This document shows positions 28,551 through 37,243 of a stretch of 64,000 bases of DNA, piece by piece. Source of the stretch: an uncultured Methanolobus sp. Its GTDB lineage: Archaea; Halobacteriota; Methanosarcinia; Methanosarcinales; Methanosarcinaceae. Under the pieces are notes generated by a model that made no database searches, was not told where the DNA came from, and saw nothing but the letters and a program-made list of their open reading frames with translations. Numbering within the stretch: position 1 is the first letter of the stretch; every line of letters begins with the position of its first letter. A program made the translations under genes and the position numbers. The stretch lies in assembly GCF_963665675.1 (NCBI RefSeq), contig NZ_OY762425.1, positions 243,705 to 307,704 on the forward strand, given 5' to 3'.

Positions 28551-30305
28551 ATGGACAGGCCCACAACGATAACCTATCCTGACGGCGACAGTGTCAACCT
28601 GACCTATAATGCACAGACCCTGCTGGAGAGTGTTGAGGGTGTTGTGGACAACCTTGACTACAATGCAAGGAACCAGATCACTACAAAGGAGCTTTCCAAC
28701 GGTGTGGTTACCAGCTATACCTATGACGCTGAGAAACTGCTGCTGGACAGAATCTACACCGAGAGTCTTCAGGACCTTAACTACGATTTCGATAACGTAG
28801 GCAATATCCTTGAGATCGAGGATAATGTGATGGATTCTGTAAAGACATACGGATACGATGACCTCGACAGACTGACCAGCGCGGGCATGTCCGTCAACAG
28901 TGTTTCGACGTATCAGCGTGATTTCAGCTACGACCAGTACGGATGTATTCAGCAGGTGGATGAGAACAATGTTACGATATCCTCTTACGGATATGCAAGC
29001 GTGCCATTCCATGCCCCTGACACGTATAACGGAAACGACCTCGTATACGATTCAAATGGAAATCTGGTTGAGGATGAAGATTTCACCTACAGCTACAATG
29101 ATGCTAACCAGTTGAGCGAGGTCCGTTACTCAGATAACAGTTCCCTTGTGGAAAAGTACTGGTACGATGCCAACGGCCAGAGAGTCAAGAAGCAGAATGC
29201 TGATGGAGAGTTCAGCTACTATGTTAACCAGTTCTATGGGATCGAGAACGGTACTGCCACCAGTTACTTCTTCCGCGACGATGAGAGGATAGCTAAGGAA
29301 ACATCTGGAGACATGGAATGGTATCTGTCAGATCATCTGGGCAGTACCACTTTGCTGGTTAACGAAAGTGGGCTTGAAGTTGAGCGTACCGAGTATTACC
29401 CATACGGTAAAGTACAGTCGGGTGGGCTAGAGAAGTATGGTTTCACTGGACAGGAGAATGATGCTGATACTGGGCTGATGTATTATGGTGCAAGGTATTA
29501 CTCGCCGGAGTACAGGATTTTTGTGCAGCCGGATACGATGCTGCCTGATGTATATAATCCACAAGCATTGAATAGGTATGCTTATTGTTTGAATAATCCG
29601 GTAAAGTATACTGATCCAAGTGGGCATACTCCTGCAATCATTCCATTGGCAGTGGGTGTAGGGATGGCAGCAATAACTGCATACTCGATTATTTCTTTTG
29701 CTCAGGATACGATTGCTTGGAATAAATATGAGATGAGTACCGAAAAGTGGATAGCTAACTCAGCCCTCAATGTTCCAATTGGTGTTGGGGGAATAGGTCG
29801 TACACTTTACAAAGGCGGAAAATATTTGAAAACAGTAAACCAGGCATCTAAGGGAAAAGGTTTACTTAAGGTTGGATCAGCTTGTGGAAAAAGCCTGTTT
29901 GCTACTGGGGAAGCTACAGCTGAATTCATTGCTACAGAAGGTGTCCTTTTTACAGGGTCACAAATAGTCTCTCATTTAGATACAAGTGTAGATTCTACAA
30001 TTCAAGAAAACACTGCAAGTGGAACAAGAGTAGGTAATGCACTAAACTGGGGAGGCAATACTGTAGCAGAAGCCTATGATTATACGAGTAATACAGCATC
30101 GAGTGTCTATGACTATACAGACAACGCCGCATCTGAAACTTATAACTATGCGAGCAGTACGGCATCCAATGTTTATGGCTATGCAAGTAATACAGCATCT
30201 GATGTTTATGATTATGCAAGTAACACGGCGTCAAATGTTTATGACTATGCAAGCAATAAGGCATCTACAGTTACAAATTCAATGAAAAGAGTGTTTAGCA
30301 AGTAA
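28551..30305 (+). CDS. Displaced Rhs core plus third tip (orphan cassette)
   Basis: 584 residues, open from ATGGACAGGCCCACAAC, the same point at which cassette 2 starts. The first 360 residues repeat the main protein's YD repeats and core (YYGARYYSPEYRIFVQPD, YTDPSGH), nearly identical in DNA over long stretches. The tip (from about residue 361) is unrelated to tips 1 and 2: a hydrophobic segment (AIIPLAVGVGMAAITAYSII), a middle region, then six 11-residue repeats of the type VYDYASNTASN and a basic end (MKRVFSK). There is no signal peptide and no clear RBS. It may be a reserve toxin tip of unknown, perhaps membrane-directed, action; the next gene encodes a two-helix membrane protein. Confidence 0.8.
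   Translation: MDRPTTITYPDGDSVNLTYNAQTLLESVEGVVDNLDYNARNQITTKELSNGVVTSYTYDAEKLLLDRIYTESLQDLNYDFDNVGNILEIEDNVMDSVKTYGYDDLDRLTSAGMSVNSVSTYQRDFSYDQYGCIQQVDENNVTISSYGYASVPFHAPDTYNGNDLVYDSNGNLVEDEDFTYSYNDANQLSEVRYSDNSSLVEKYWYDANGQRVKKQNADGEFSYYVNQFYGIENGTATSYFFRDDERIAKETSGDMEWYLSDHLGSTTLLVNESGLEVERTEYYPYGKVQSGGLEKYGFTGQENDADTGLMYYGARYYSPEYRIFVQPDTMLPDVYNPQALNRYAYCLNNPVKYTDPSGHTPAIIPLAVGVGMAAITAYSIISFAQDTIAWNKYEMSTEKWIANSALNVPIGVGGIGRTLYKGGKYLKTVNQASKGKGLLKVGSACGKSLFATGEATAEFIATEGVLFTGSQIVSHLDTSVDSTIQENTASGTRVGNALNWGGNTVAEAYDYTSNTASSVYDYTDNAASETYNYASSTASNVYGYASNTASDVYDYASNTASNVYDYASNKASTVTNSMKRVFSK
30072..30269 (+). repeat. Six tandem 33-bp (11-residue) repeats
   Basis: Six in-frame 33-base units coding for variants of VYDYASNTASN (YDY at positions 2-4, N-x-A-S at 7-10). 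They lie at the end of the third Rhs tip. Units 4-6 are the most alike, suggesting recent expansion. The aromatic spacing with small polar residues fits an amphipathic helix or a solenoid. This is coding DNA, not a CRISPR array: there is no spacer between units. Confidence 0.85.
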
Positions 30306-30324
30306 TATTTCATAAACATGTAAT

Positions 30325-30945
30325 TTGAGTGAAATACATGTGCAGATTTGGATGGATAATATGAATGAGGCAGTTTTAGAGCTCACAACTAGAATCTCTA
30401 AAGAAAAGCTAGTGTATGCTATCTGTGAGTTTTACTGGAACATTGGTCATAGCAAGATAGAGCTTATTAAGGAAATTGGCAACGATATAAAGTCTGAAGA
30501 GTACGCATCCTCTAAAACAATTGAAAGTGTTTCTGCGATTTCAGAAATATCAATCTTACTATCCAAAGATCGTAAAGAGAAACTAGAATTTGATTTCATT
30601 ACAATTAGCATTGAAGATGCTGTATTCGAACGAAAAATACTTTGGGGCGTTGATCAAAAAATAAAAATTATACATGTCGTTTTTGCTGTATTTTTTGTAG
30701 TTGCTTTTATTGCTACAATCATCTATGGTTATCATAACATATATCCTACGAATCATTTTTTGAGTAGGTATGGTACCGCTTTGTTTGCAGTACTCATTTT
30801 TGTTCCAATAATAAAGTTACTGTACTATTTATTTGAGCGCAAAATTGAGAGGGTCCAATCACATCCAACTACTATTAAATGCAAAAACAACTTTGAAGAC
30901 TTCATTCATAGTAAGGAGAAGGAATTGCGCTCTGAAAGGTATTAA
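30325..30945 (+). CDS. Two-helix membrane protein, candidate immunity for the third tip
   Basis: 206 residues: a soluble N-terminal part (to about 115), two membrane helices (IIHVVFAVFFVVAFIATIIYGY and TALFAVLIFVPIIKLLYYLF), and a charged tail (HSKEKELRSERY). I do not recognise a family. It starts 19 bases after the third cassette, the place where immunity genes sit after tips 1 and 2, so immunity is likely by position alone. The start is uncertain: TTG 30325, GTG 30340, ATG 30352 and ATG 30361 are all in frame, none with a strong RBS. Confidence 0.55.
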   Translation: MSEIHVQIWMDNMNEAVLELTTRISKEKLVYAICEFYWNIGHSKIELIKEIGNDIKSEEYASSKTIESVSAISEISILLSKDRKEKLEFDFITISIEDAVFERKILWGVDQKIKIIHVVFAVFFVVAFIATIIYGYHNIYPTNHFLSRYGTALFAVLIFVPIIKLLYYLFERKIERVQSHPTTIKCKNNFEDFIHSKEKELRSERY

Positions 30946-30978
30946 AGAGTAACAAATAGGTAGAGATAACTCGTCTAC

Positions 30979-31196
30979 GTCTACACGATGCTAACCAGCT
31001 AAGTGAGGTTCGCTATTCTGGAAATAATTCACTCGTTGAAAAATACTGGTACGACTCCAACGGACAGAGAGTCAAGAAACAGAACTCTGTTGGTGAGTTC
31101 AGCTACTATGTAAACCAGTTCTATGAGATCGAGAACGGTACTGCCACCAGCTACTTCTTCCGCGACGACGAGCGCATAGCCAAGCAGACAGCAAAA
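30979..31196 (+). pseudogene. Rhs core fragment, left flank of the AbiE-type module
   Basis: From about 30987 the frame reads DANQLSEVRYSG, EKYWYDSNGQRVKKQNS, FSYYVNQFYEIENG and FFRDDERIAKQT, equal to main Rhs residues around 2110-2175. It breaks off after ATAGCCAAGCAGACA and runs into the promoter of the toxin-antitoxin pair. One base is missing near its start relative to intact copies. There is no tip and no core end. It closely resembles cassette 2 (for example QNSVGEF), so it derives from that lineage. Confidence 0.8.
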
Positions 31197-31218
31197 ATCA
31201 TGAACCCGCTCTCAAACC

Positions 31219-31308
31219 TATCACTGATACACTTATCTACCTATCACCCATCAGTGATACGTATCACTGATAACTATATATAGTTATCACTTTATAGTGA
31301 TAACTAAG
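31219..31308 (+). promoter_or_regulatory. Operator-promoter of the AbiE-type pair
   Basis: A perfect 22-base palindrome lies at 31250-31271 (half-site ATCAGTGATAC). A second dyad at 31282-31305 has 9-base arms (AGTTATCAC / GTGATAACT) around TTTATA, and a related half-site, TATCACTGATA, lies at 31220-31230. Between the two dyads is a TATA box (CTATATATA, about 31274-31282), 27 bases before the ATG at 31309. This fits a promoter blocked by dimers of the winged-helix antitoxin, and a leaderless transcript. Confidence 0.75.
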
Positions 31309-32322
31309 ATGACACAACAAAGTGGAGATGAACAGAACGATACCCATGCATACATCATGGACCATCTGGGTATTCCTCTGGACGCAGGAACCGTTTTATC
31401 AGAGGCTTACCTGAGCGGTCTGCCTTTCAGTCCGGACCTGATACTGGAAAAAGGGGATATGCTCTACGTCATCGAAATAAGGTCAAGGGTAACAGTAGAT
31501 GCGATATCACGGCTGAATCTCTTCCGTGAGCTCTGGCAGCGGGAGAAGGGGAGTGGGAAACAGGTCGTGCCTGTGCTTGCTGCAAAGTACATCCCGAGGA
31601 TGGAAGAAGAGCTCATGGAAAAACTGGGCATAGAAGCAATAAAGCTTCCCCGGACGTTGATATCTGAAAGCAGGGAACAGTACACATCGGCCGGTCACAG
31701 GATAACATCGGAGAAATCATGGAAAGTGGTATCCCGGCTGCTCAAAGAGAAAAAGACATCCATAAGGCAACTCTCCTTAATGGAGAACGTCTCCTACGGC
31801 TGGGCGCACAAGACCATAAAGGCACTCATGCAGCAGAACATCATCAGACGGTATAACAGCCATGTCAGCATATCCGATGTGAACAAGCTCCTCAGCGGCA
31901 TTGCATGGGAACGTCCCTTCTCCAACCTCATGATCGAGGAAATACGGATAGACTTTGAAGAATCCACAACAGCCGCAAAAGAGATAACATCAGCCCTCAA
32001 AGCTCAGAATGACATCCCCTTCGGCTTTACATCCTACACAGCGGCATCACTGTACACAGGTTATGGGATACGCCATGATGCCGTATATCTCTACATACAG
32101 GAAGAACACCTGAATTACTTCAGGGAACTGTTCGCATCCGATTCTGACAAAGGGACCCTTGCATACATATATCGTACTGACAGGAACGTATTCCATGATG
32201 TCCGCGAAAAGGAAGATATCAGGATAGTGTCCCCTTCCCAGACACTGCTTGACCTGGCAGGAATGGGCTACTCTGCAATGGATATAACAAAACAGTTGGT
32301 GTCGGTCTATGCCGCAATATGA
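31309..32322 (+). CDS. AbiEi-type antitoxin/transcriptional regulator
   Basis: 337 residues from ATG 31309; an upstream in-frame GTG at 31297 lies within the operator and is less likely. Residues about 25-110 look like a restriction-endonuclease-fold domain (FSPDLILEKGDMLYVIEIRSR). A winged helix follows at about 140-195 (TSIRQLSLMENVSYGWAHKTIKALM), then an AbiEi-like C-terminal domain (FTSYTAASLYTGYG, DVREKEDIRIVSPSQTLLDLAG). In type IV systems such as AbiE the antitoxin represses its own promoter and counters a nucleotidyltransferase toxin; the next gene, overlapping by 14 bases, is a nucleotidyltransferase. The nuclease-like N-terminus has Arg where the usual catalytic Lys would be. Confidence 0.78.
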   Translation: MTQQSGDEQNDTHAYIMDHLGIPLDAGTVLSEAYLSGLPFSPDLILEKGDMLYVIEIRSRVTVDAISRLNLFRELWQREKGSGKQVVPVLAAKYIPRMEEELMEKLGIEAIKLPRTLISESREQYTSAGHRITSEKSWKVVSRLLKEKKTSIRQLSLMENVSYGWAHKTIKALMQQNIIRRYNSHVSISDVNKLLSGIAWERPFSNLMIEEIRIDFEESTTAAKEITSALKAQNDIPFGFTSYTAASLYTGYGIRHDAVYLYIQEEHLNYFRELFASDSDKGTLAYIYRTDRNVFHDVREKEDIRIVSPSQTLLDLAGMGYSAMDITKQLVSVYAAI

Positions 32323-33064
32323 ACCCACACAAAGGATAATTGCTCTTTCTCTGGAAGAATTGAATGAGATTATCCGCTACCTGCACGAAAAGAACAATGG
32401 TCTCAAAGACTCAAACACCGTGCTCATTGGCGGCTGGGCAGTAGATTCCTATAATCCGTGGTTTGGTTCCATCGATATAGACCTCATCACAAGCAGCAAG
32501 ATACGTAAGAGTATAATGTTCCATCTTAGGGAGAACAGGGATTTTAAGCCATACAGACTTCCCGGCATCTCTACAAGTGTCCAGAAAATAACCGCAGCAG
32601 GTCCCGTGATCATCGACTTTGCCACCTGGCAGAACCCCTTCCCTTTTGAAGGAATCGATGACGACTACCTGGATTTCCGCATCCTTAAAAAGAACACCGA
32701 AATGAGAACAATACGTGGTGGTATCAAAATGACCGTTCCAACTCGGGAAGCATTGATCATCCTGAAGCTCAAAGCCATATGGGACCGCCAGTACAGGATA
32801 GATAATGGACTCAGCCATGACCCTTTATGGGAAGGTGGAAAACTTGTAAAGGACAGGGCAGATGTCCTTGCACTGCTCGACCCCGGTAACGGTGGAAGAG
32901 AAATGGATATTTACGTGTTCGCTGAGCTGCTAAAAATTTATTCTTTCCTCGAACAATCCTTACGCACCGTGTACGAAACAAACGAAGGCATCGAAAAATA
33001 CGGCAGATTATCACAAAATGATTCGGAGGCTCTCATAAAGCAACTCTTGTCACTGGTTAAATGA
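32309..33064 (+). CDS. AbiEii-like nucleotidyltransferase toxin
   Basis: 251 residues with the minimal nucleotidyltransferase signature: a GGWAVDSYNPWFGSIDIDL stretch (GG, then two Asp metal ligands) and a later Asp in VIIDFATW, followed by the TREALIILKLKAIWDR helix typical of AbiEii/DUF1814-like proteins. Toxins of this group transfer nucleotides to tRNA or other targets and halt growth until neutralised. It is translated from an ATG inside the antitoxin gene. It is followed directly by an Rhs fragment, not by a normal intergenic region. Confidence 0.75.
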   Translation: MPQYEPTQRIIALSLEELNEIIRYLHEKNNGLKDSNTVLIGGWAVDSYNPWFGSIDIDLITSSKIRKSIMFHLRENRDFKPYRLPGISTSVQKITAAGPVIIDFATWQNPFPFEGIDDDYLDFRILKKNTEMRTIRGGIKMTVPTREALIILKLKAIWDRQYRIDNGLSHDPLWEGGKLVKDRADVLALLDPGNGGREMDIYVFAELLKIYSFLEQSLRTVYETNEGIEKYGRLSQNDSEALIKQLLSLVK

Positions 33065-33180
33065 AGTTGTAAAAAGAGTACTGGACCATATGCATCAGCC
33101 AGTTCTACGAGAACGGTACTGCAACCAGCTACTTCTTCCGTTATGATGAACGTATAGCCAAGCAGACAGATGAAGTTATG
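33065..33180 (+). pseudogene. Rhs core fragment, right flank of the AbiE-type module
   Basis: About 115 bases that read QFYENGTATSYFFRYDERIAKQTDEVM, a copy of the Rhs segment around main residues 2145-2175, preceded by a shortened piece of the KYWYD region (AAAAAGAGTACTGGACC). It holds the same ATAGCCAAGCAGACA sequence at which the left fragment (30979-31196) breaks. So the AbiE-type pair lies between two copies of one short piece of Rhs core. It ends within a few bases of the relE-type gene on the other strand. Confidence 0.75.
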
Positions 33181-33186
33181 TTTCCT

Positions 33187-33462
33187 TCATAATCGTCCGT
33201 ACTTTTTATGCGCCTGCTCTGCCGTCAGAATATCGAAAACATATACTTTATGATTTTCCCGGCTTATCCGGTAGAAAACACGATAACTTCCCACCCTCAA
33301 CCGATATGCAACATCATCAGCACCTTTTATCTCTTTTTTGCTGCCTCTTCCTGTTCCGGGAAAAGGTTCTTTTAATTCTTTGAGTGCTGATTTAATATTC
33401 TCTTTGATATCAGGAGGAAGTCTTGTAAAAAGGTCAGGCAGGACTAAAACTTCAAAGCTCAT
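33187..33462 (-). CDS. RelE/ParE-family toxin
   Basis: A 91-residue protein with the family's fold landmarks: VLPDLFTRLPPDIKENIKSALKEL helices, then VAYRLRVGSYRVFYRISRENHKVYVFDI strands and a basic end (AHKKYGRL). RelE members cleave mRNA at the ribosome, ParE members act on gyrase; the YRLRVGSYRV form with Arg and Lys residues fits RelE-type. It overlaps the antitoxin gene by 11 bases, antitoxin first, the usual order. Confidence 0.88.
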   Translation of the reverse strand: MSFEVLVLPDLFTRLPPDIKENIKSALKELKEPFPGTGRGSKKEIKGADDVAYRLRVGSYRVFYRISRENHKVYVFDILTAEQAHKKYGRL

Positions 33463-33646
33463 CTATGCTCACAAACTCATCCTTACGCTCAGCCACGACC
33501 TTGCGACTGTATTCCACAAGTTCATTGCTGTTGTGTTCTCTGATGAGTCCTTCGATCACGGTGTTGTAATCTTCCCCCATGTGACCGATAGAGCGTAATG
33601 CATCTCTGGTACTTCTTTTTACTTGGATTGTAGTGGTTTCACTCAT
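33452..33646 (-). CDS. RelB-like antitoxin
   Basis: A 64-residue protein with an N-terminal ribbon-helix-helix-like part (TTTIQVKRSTRDALRSIGHMGEDYNTVIEGLI) and an acidic tail (VAERKDEFVSIDEL) that probably wraps the toxin. The pair is transcribed towards the Rhs fragment. A dyad at 33654-33668 directly upstream is a likely autoregulatory site. Confidence 0.8.
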   Translation of the reverse strand: MSETTTIQVKRSTRDALRSIGHMGEDYNTVIEGLIREHNSNELVEYSRKVVAERKDEFVSIDEL

Positions 33647-33653
33647 ACTTGTG

Positions 33654-33668
33654 CTATAGCCGCTATAG
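33654..33668 (-). promoter_or_regulatory. Dyad upstream of the RelB-like gene
   Basis: CTATAGCCGCTATAG is symmetric apart from its centre, and a further TTATAG follows at 33672-33677. It starts 8 bases from the antitoxin ATG and would overlap the transcription start, the usual place for toxin-antitoxin autorepression by a ribbon-helix-helix protein. Confidence 0.5.
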
Positions 33669-34059
33669 TAATTATAGGTTTCCAGCGAAAATCTGGTTGA
33701 AAGTGATAATTCATCTATATTCTTTATACTTACTGAACAGTAACTTACTGCGTGGTAAGATTCTATGGCAGCGTGGGAAACAGACGTGAGAAGTGGATGT
33801 TTGTAAAAGATGTTAACAGTTCCTGAATGAATTGTTTATTAGTTAATGTGTTGTAATCTTCTGTACAACTTCATCTTAGATAATTTCCACAAACAATCCT
33901 CCGCACATTTTTAACAACATTTAACTACAACCTATGCGACTCTCATCCATTATATTTAAATTCAATATTGCAGTAGGATAAGCACAATAGGTTTACACGA
34001 AGTGTTTACATATAAATTCAGATAACAATTATAATTCACTTTCACATGGAGAATCCTGA
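33669..34059. other. Intergenic region before ileS
   Basis: About 390 bases without a plausible gene on either strand. I see no Rhs sequence here, so the toxin island ends at about 33.7 kb. A direct repeat GTTTACA (33991-34010 area) and a TATA-like CATATAAATTC about 50 bases before ileS are the only regulatory candidates. Confidence 0.55.
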
Positions 34060-37000
34060 ATGATAGAGGAGATCACCAACCAGTATGACCCAAAGAAAAT
34101 AGAGGAAAAGGTACATGCACTCTGGAAAGAGCAGAATGCCTATTCCAAGGTACGTGAGCACAGAAAAGGTGGTAAAAAGTTCTTTTTCGTAGACGGTCCA
34201 CCATATACAACCGGACATATCCACCTGGGAACAGCCTGGAACAAGATTATCAAGGACTCCATTTTAAGATACCGTTCCATGAATGGTTTTGACATAGTTG
34301 ACCGTGCAGGCTGGGATATGCATGGTCTTCCTATTGAAGTAAAAGTGGAAGGTGCACTTGGCTTCACATCCAAGAAGGATATAGAGAGCTACGGTGTCGG
34401 TAATTTCATCGAGAAATGTAAGGAATTCGCACTTAATCAGAAAGACGACATGACAGACCAGTTCCAGGACCTTGGAGCCTGGCTTGACTGGAACGACCCT
34501 TACATGACACTCAGGGATGAGTACATAGAAGCTGCCTGGTGGACAATGAAACAGGCACAGGAGAAAAGTCTCCTTGAGCAGGGTAAGCGTGTTGTCAACT
34601 GGTGTCCACGCTGTGAAACTGCCATTGCAGATTCCGAAGTTGAGTATGAGGAAAGGAAAGACCCTTCAATATTCGTAAAATTCCCAATAATCGGTGAAGA
34701 AAACACCTTTGTGGTCATATGGACCACAACACCATGGACCATTCCTTCAAACGTAGCAGTTGCAGTACATCCTTCTTTTGAGTATTCAAAGGTAAAAGCG
34801 GTAAATGCAGAAGGCAAAGAGGAAACACTCATAGTTGCTTCCGAGCTTGTTGAGAACGTACTCAGGAAAGGAAGATACGCAGATTATGAAGTCCTCGGAA
34901 CAATGCTTGGTGAGGAACTCACATCACTCTCATACGAAAGTCCCATCGCTGACAAGGTACCAAAGCAGGCTGAAATGAAACACAGCATCTATCTTGCAGA
35001 CTTTGTAACTGCGGAGAATACAGGTTGTGTACACATTGCACCTGGACATGGTATGGACGACTTTGAAGTTGGTAAGAAGCACGGTCTTCCAATATTCTGT
35101 CCGGTAGGTTCTGACGGCCGCTACACAGAAGAAGCAGGCGAATATGCAGGAATGCACATCCGTGAAGCTAACAAGGTAGTCATCGAGGATCTTCTCGAGC
35201 GTGGAAACCTCCTCTCAGAAGGCACCATAGAGCACAGGTACGGACACTGCTGGCGTTGTAAGACACCTATCATCTATCTTGCTACCGAACAGTGGTTCAT
35301 CAAAATAGGTGAACTCAAGGAGCAGATGCTTGAAGAGATAGCACAGGTAAAATGGTATCCGGAATGGGCAGGGTCAGCAAGGTTTAAGGACTGGGTTGAG
35401 GGAGCACGTGACTGGTGTGTTTCCCGTCAGAGATACTGGGGTATCCCGATACCGGTATGGAAGTGTAACAGCTGTGGCAGGATGCACGTAGTAGGTACCA
35501 AGGAAGAACTTCAGAAAATGTCCGGTGTCAGCGATGATGTCGAACTTCACAGACCATATGTGGACGAGATTCTGCTTGATTGCGAATGTGGCGGCAAGAT
35601 GAAGCGTGTTGAAGACGTTTTTGATGTATGGTTTGATTCAGCTGTAGCTTCATGGGCAACACTCAGATTCCCACAGCAGCAGGAAGATTTCGACAAATGG
35701 TGGCCAGCTGACTTCATCACAGAAGGACAGGACCAGACACGTGGATGGTTCTACTCGCAGCTTGGTGCAAGTATGGTTGCATTCGGTAGAGCACCTTACA
35801 AGAGTGTGCTCATGCACGGTTTCACCCTTGATAGTGAAGGCAAGAAAATGTCAAAGAGCCTTGGAAATGTCGTAGCCCCCGGTGATGTAATAGAGCAGTT
35901 CGGTGCTGACACCCTGCGCAGTTTTGTATTATCTTCAAGTGCTCCGTGGGATGATCTTAAATTCGTAAGCAGTGAACTGGGTAATATCAACAGGACAATC
36001 AACATTCTCTGGAATGTTTACCGTTTCCCATTACCTTACATGGTGCTTGACAAATTTGATCCGGCAAAGGTTTCACTTGAATCCGTGAAACCACATCTCC
36101 GTAAGGAAGACAGATGGATTCTTTCAAGGGCACAGTCACTTGTTGCTGAGGTTGACGATGCCATGTCAAAATGCACATTGCACAGGGCACTTAGATCTAT
36201 CAACGAATTCGTTCTTGAAGACCTTTCAAGATGGTACATCCAGCTTATCAGGCCAAGGACATGGGTAGAAGCTGATGACCCGGACAAGCTTGCAGTTTAT
36301 CGTGTACTCTATGACGTATTCGTACTGACAGCAAAGGTAATCGCACCATTCATGCCACATCTGGCAGAGGAAATGTACCAGAACCTTGTCAGGAATGTCA
36401 ATCCTGATGCACCGGTCACAATTCATATGAACGACTGGCCACAGGTCGATGAGAGTCTTGTTGACAGGGAACTTGAAGCTCACATGAGTATGGTTCGCTC
36501 AATTGTAGAATCTGCATCCAATGCCCGCCAGAAGGTCGGAAGAAAACTCAGGTGGCCTGTATCACGCATAGTTCTCAGTCCTGTAAACCAGCAGGCAGCA
36601 GATGCGGTTACAAATCTAAAGTCCGTCCTTATGGACCAGACAAACTCAAAGGACATCGTGCTTACAGGAGTAGGAGAATCCTGGGATGAACTTGGATTTG
36701 AGGCAAATCCAGATCCCGGAAAGATAGGACCGGTATTCAAAGGCGATGCTGGCAAGGTCATTGGTGCAATAAAGCAGGCAGATGTCATACAGCTTAAGAA
36801 GGCACTTGCTCTGGAAGACCAGTTCGAACTGGAGATTCCTGGTGGAACTGCCATTATCAAGCCTGAAATGGTCAACTTCGTGGAAACCCTACCGGAAATG
36901 GTTGCAAGCGCTGAGTCCAGTGCCGGTATAATCTATGTGGATGCAAACCTGACCCATGCGATCGAATCCGAAGGTTATACAAGGGAAGTAATCCGCAGGG

Positions 37001-37236
37001 TGCAGGACATGAGAAAAGAACTCAATCTTGCAGTCGATGATAACATCAAGTCCCACATACAGATCAATGATGAAAGGGTGCTTGACCTTGTACTTGACCG
37101 CGAGCAGTTCATTGCAAAGGAAACCCGTGCGAATGTCCAGGTCATCGGCCTTGATGTTGACACGGCAGGTTCACTTGAAAAAGACTGGGATGTCGAAGGC
37201 ATATCCATGACCATCGGCATTACAAAAGTAAACTGA
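34060..37236 (+). CDS. ileS: Isoleucyl-tRNA synthetase
   Basis: Charges tRNA-Ile with isoleucine. At 1058 residues it is normal length for the archaeal/eukaryotic-type enzyme. Class I motifs are both present: HIHLG (53-57) within [17 protein letters not shown] and KMSKS (596-600). The [10 protein letters not shown] block, the editing domain ([29 protein letters not shown]) and the anticodon-binding C-terminal region are in order. It starts at ATG 34060 and is followed after 7 bases by mptE. Confidence 0.97.
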   Translation: MIEEITNQYDPKKIEEKVHALWKEQNAYSKVREHRKGGKKFFFVDGPPYTTGHIHLGTAWNKIIKDSILRYRSMNGFDIVDRAGWDMHGLPIEVKVEGALGFTSKKDIESYGVGNFIEKCKEFALNQKDDMTDQFQDLGAWLDWNDPYMTLRDEYIEAAWWTMKQAQEKSLLEQGKRVVNWCPRCETAIADSEVEYEERKDPSIFVKFPIIGEENTFVVIWTTTPWTIPSNVAVAVHPSFEYSKVKAVNAEGKEETLIVASELVENVLRKGRYADYEVLGTMLGEELTSLSYESPIADKVPKQAEMKHSIYLADFVTAENTGCVHIAPGHGMDDFEVGKKHGLPIFCPVGSDGRYTEEAGEYAGMHIREANKVVIEDLLERGNLLSEGTIEHRYGHCWRCKTPIIYLATEQWFIKIGELKEQMLEEIAQVKWYPEWAGSARFKDWVEGARDWCVSRQRYWGIPIPVWKCNSCGRMHVVGTKEELQKMSGVSDDVELHRPYVDEILLDCECGGKMKRVEDVFDVWFDSAVASWATLRFPQQQEDFDKWWPADFITEGQDQTRGWFYSQLGASMVAFGRAPYKSVLMHGFTLDSEGKKMSKSLGNVVAPGDVIEQFGADTLRSFVLSSSAPWDDLKFVSSELGNINRTINILWNVYRFPLPYMVLDKFDPAKVSLESVKPHLRKEDRWILSRAQSLVAEVDDAMSKCTLHRALRSINEFVLEDLSRWYIQLIRPRTWVEADDPDKLAVYRVLYDVFVLTAKVIAPFMPHLAEEMYQNLVRNVNPDAPVTIHMNDWPQVDESLVDRELEAHMSMVRSIVESASNARQKVGRKLRWPVSRIVLSPVNQQAADAVTNLKSVLMDQTNSKDIVLTGVGESWDELGFEANPDPGKIGPVFKGDAGKVIGAIKQADVIQLKKALALEDQFELEIPGGTAIIKPEMVNFVETLPEMVASAESSAGIIYVDANLTHAIESEGYTREVIRRVQDMRKELNLAVDDNIKSHIQINDERVLDLVLDREQFIAKETRANVQVIGLDVDTAGSLEKDWDVEGISMTIGITKVN

Positions 37237-37243
37237 GGTTATA

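Noticed and set aside
30072..30269. Regular 33-base repeats as a possible CRISPR array
   Set aside because: The units are directly adjacent, in frame and code for an 11-residue protein repeat. There are no spacers.
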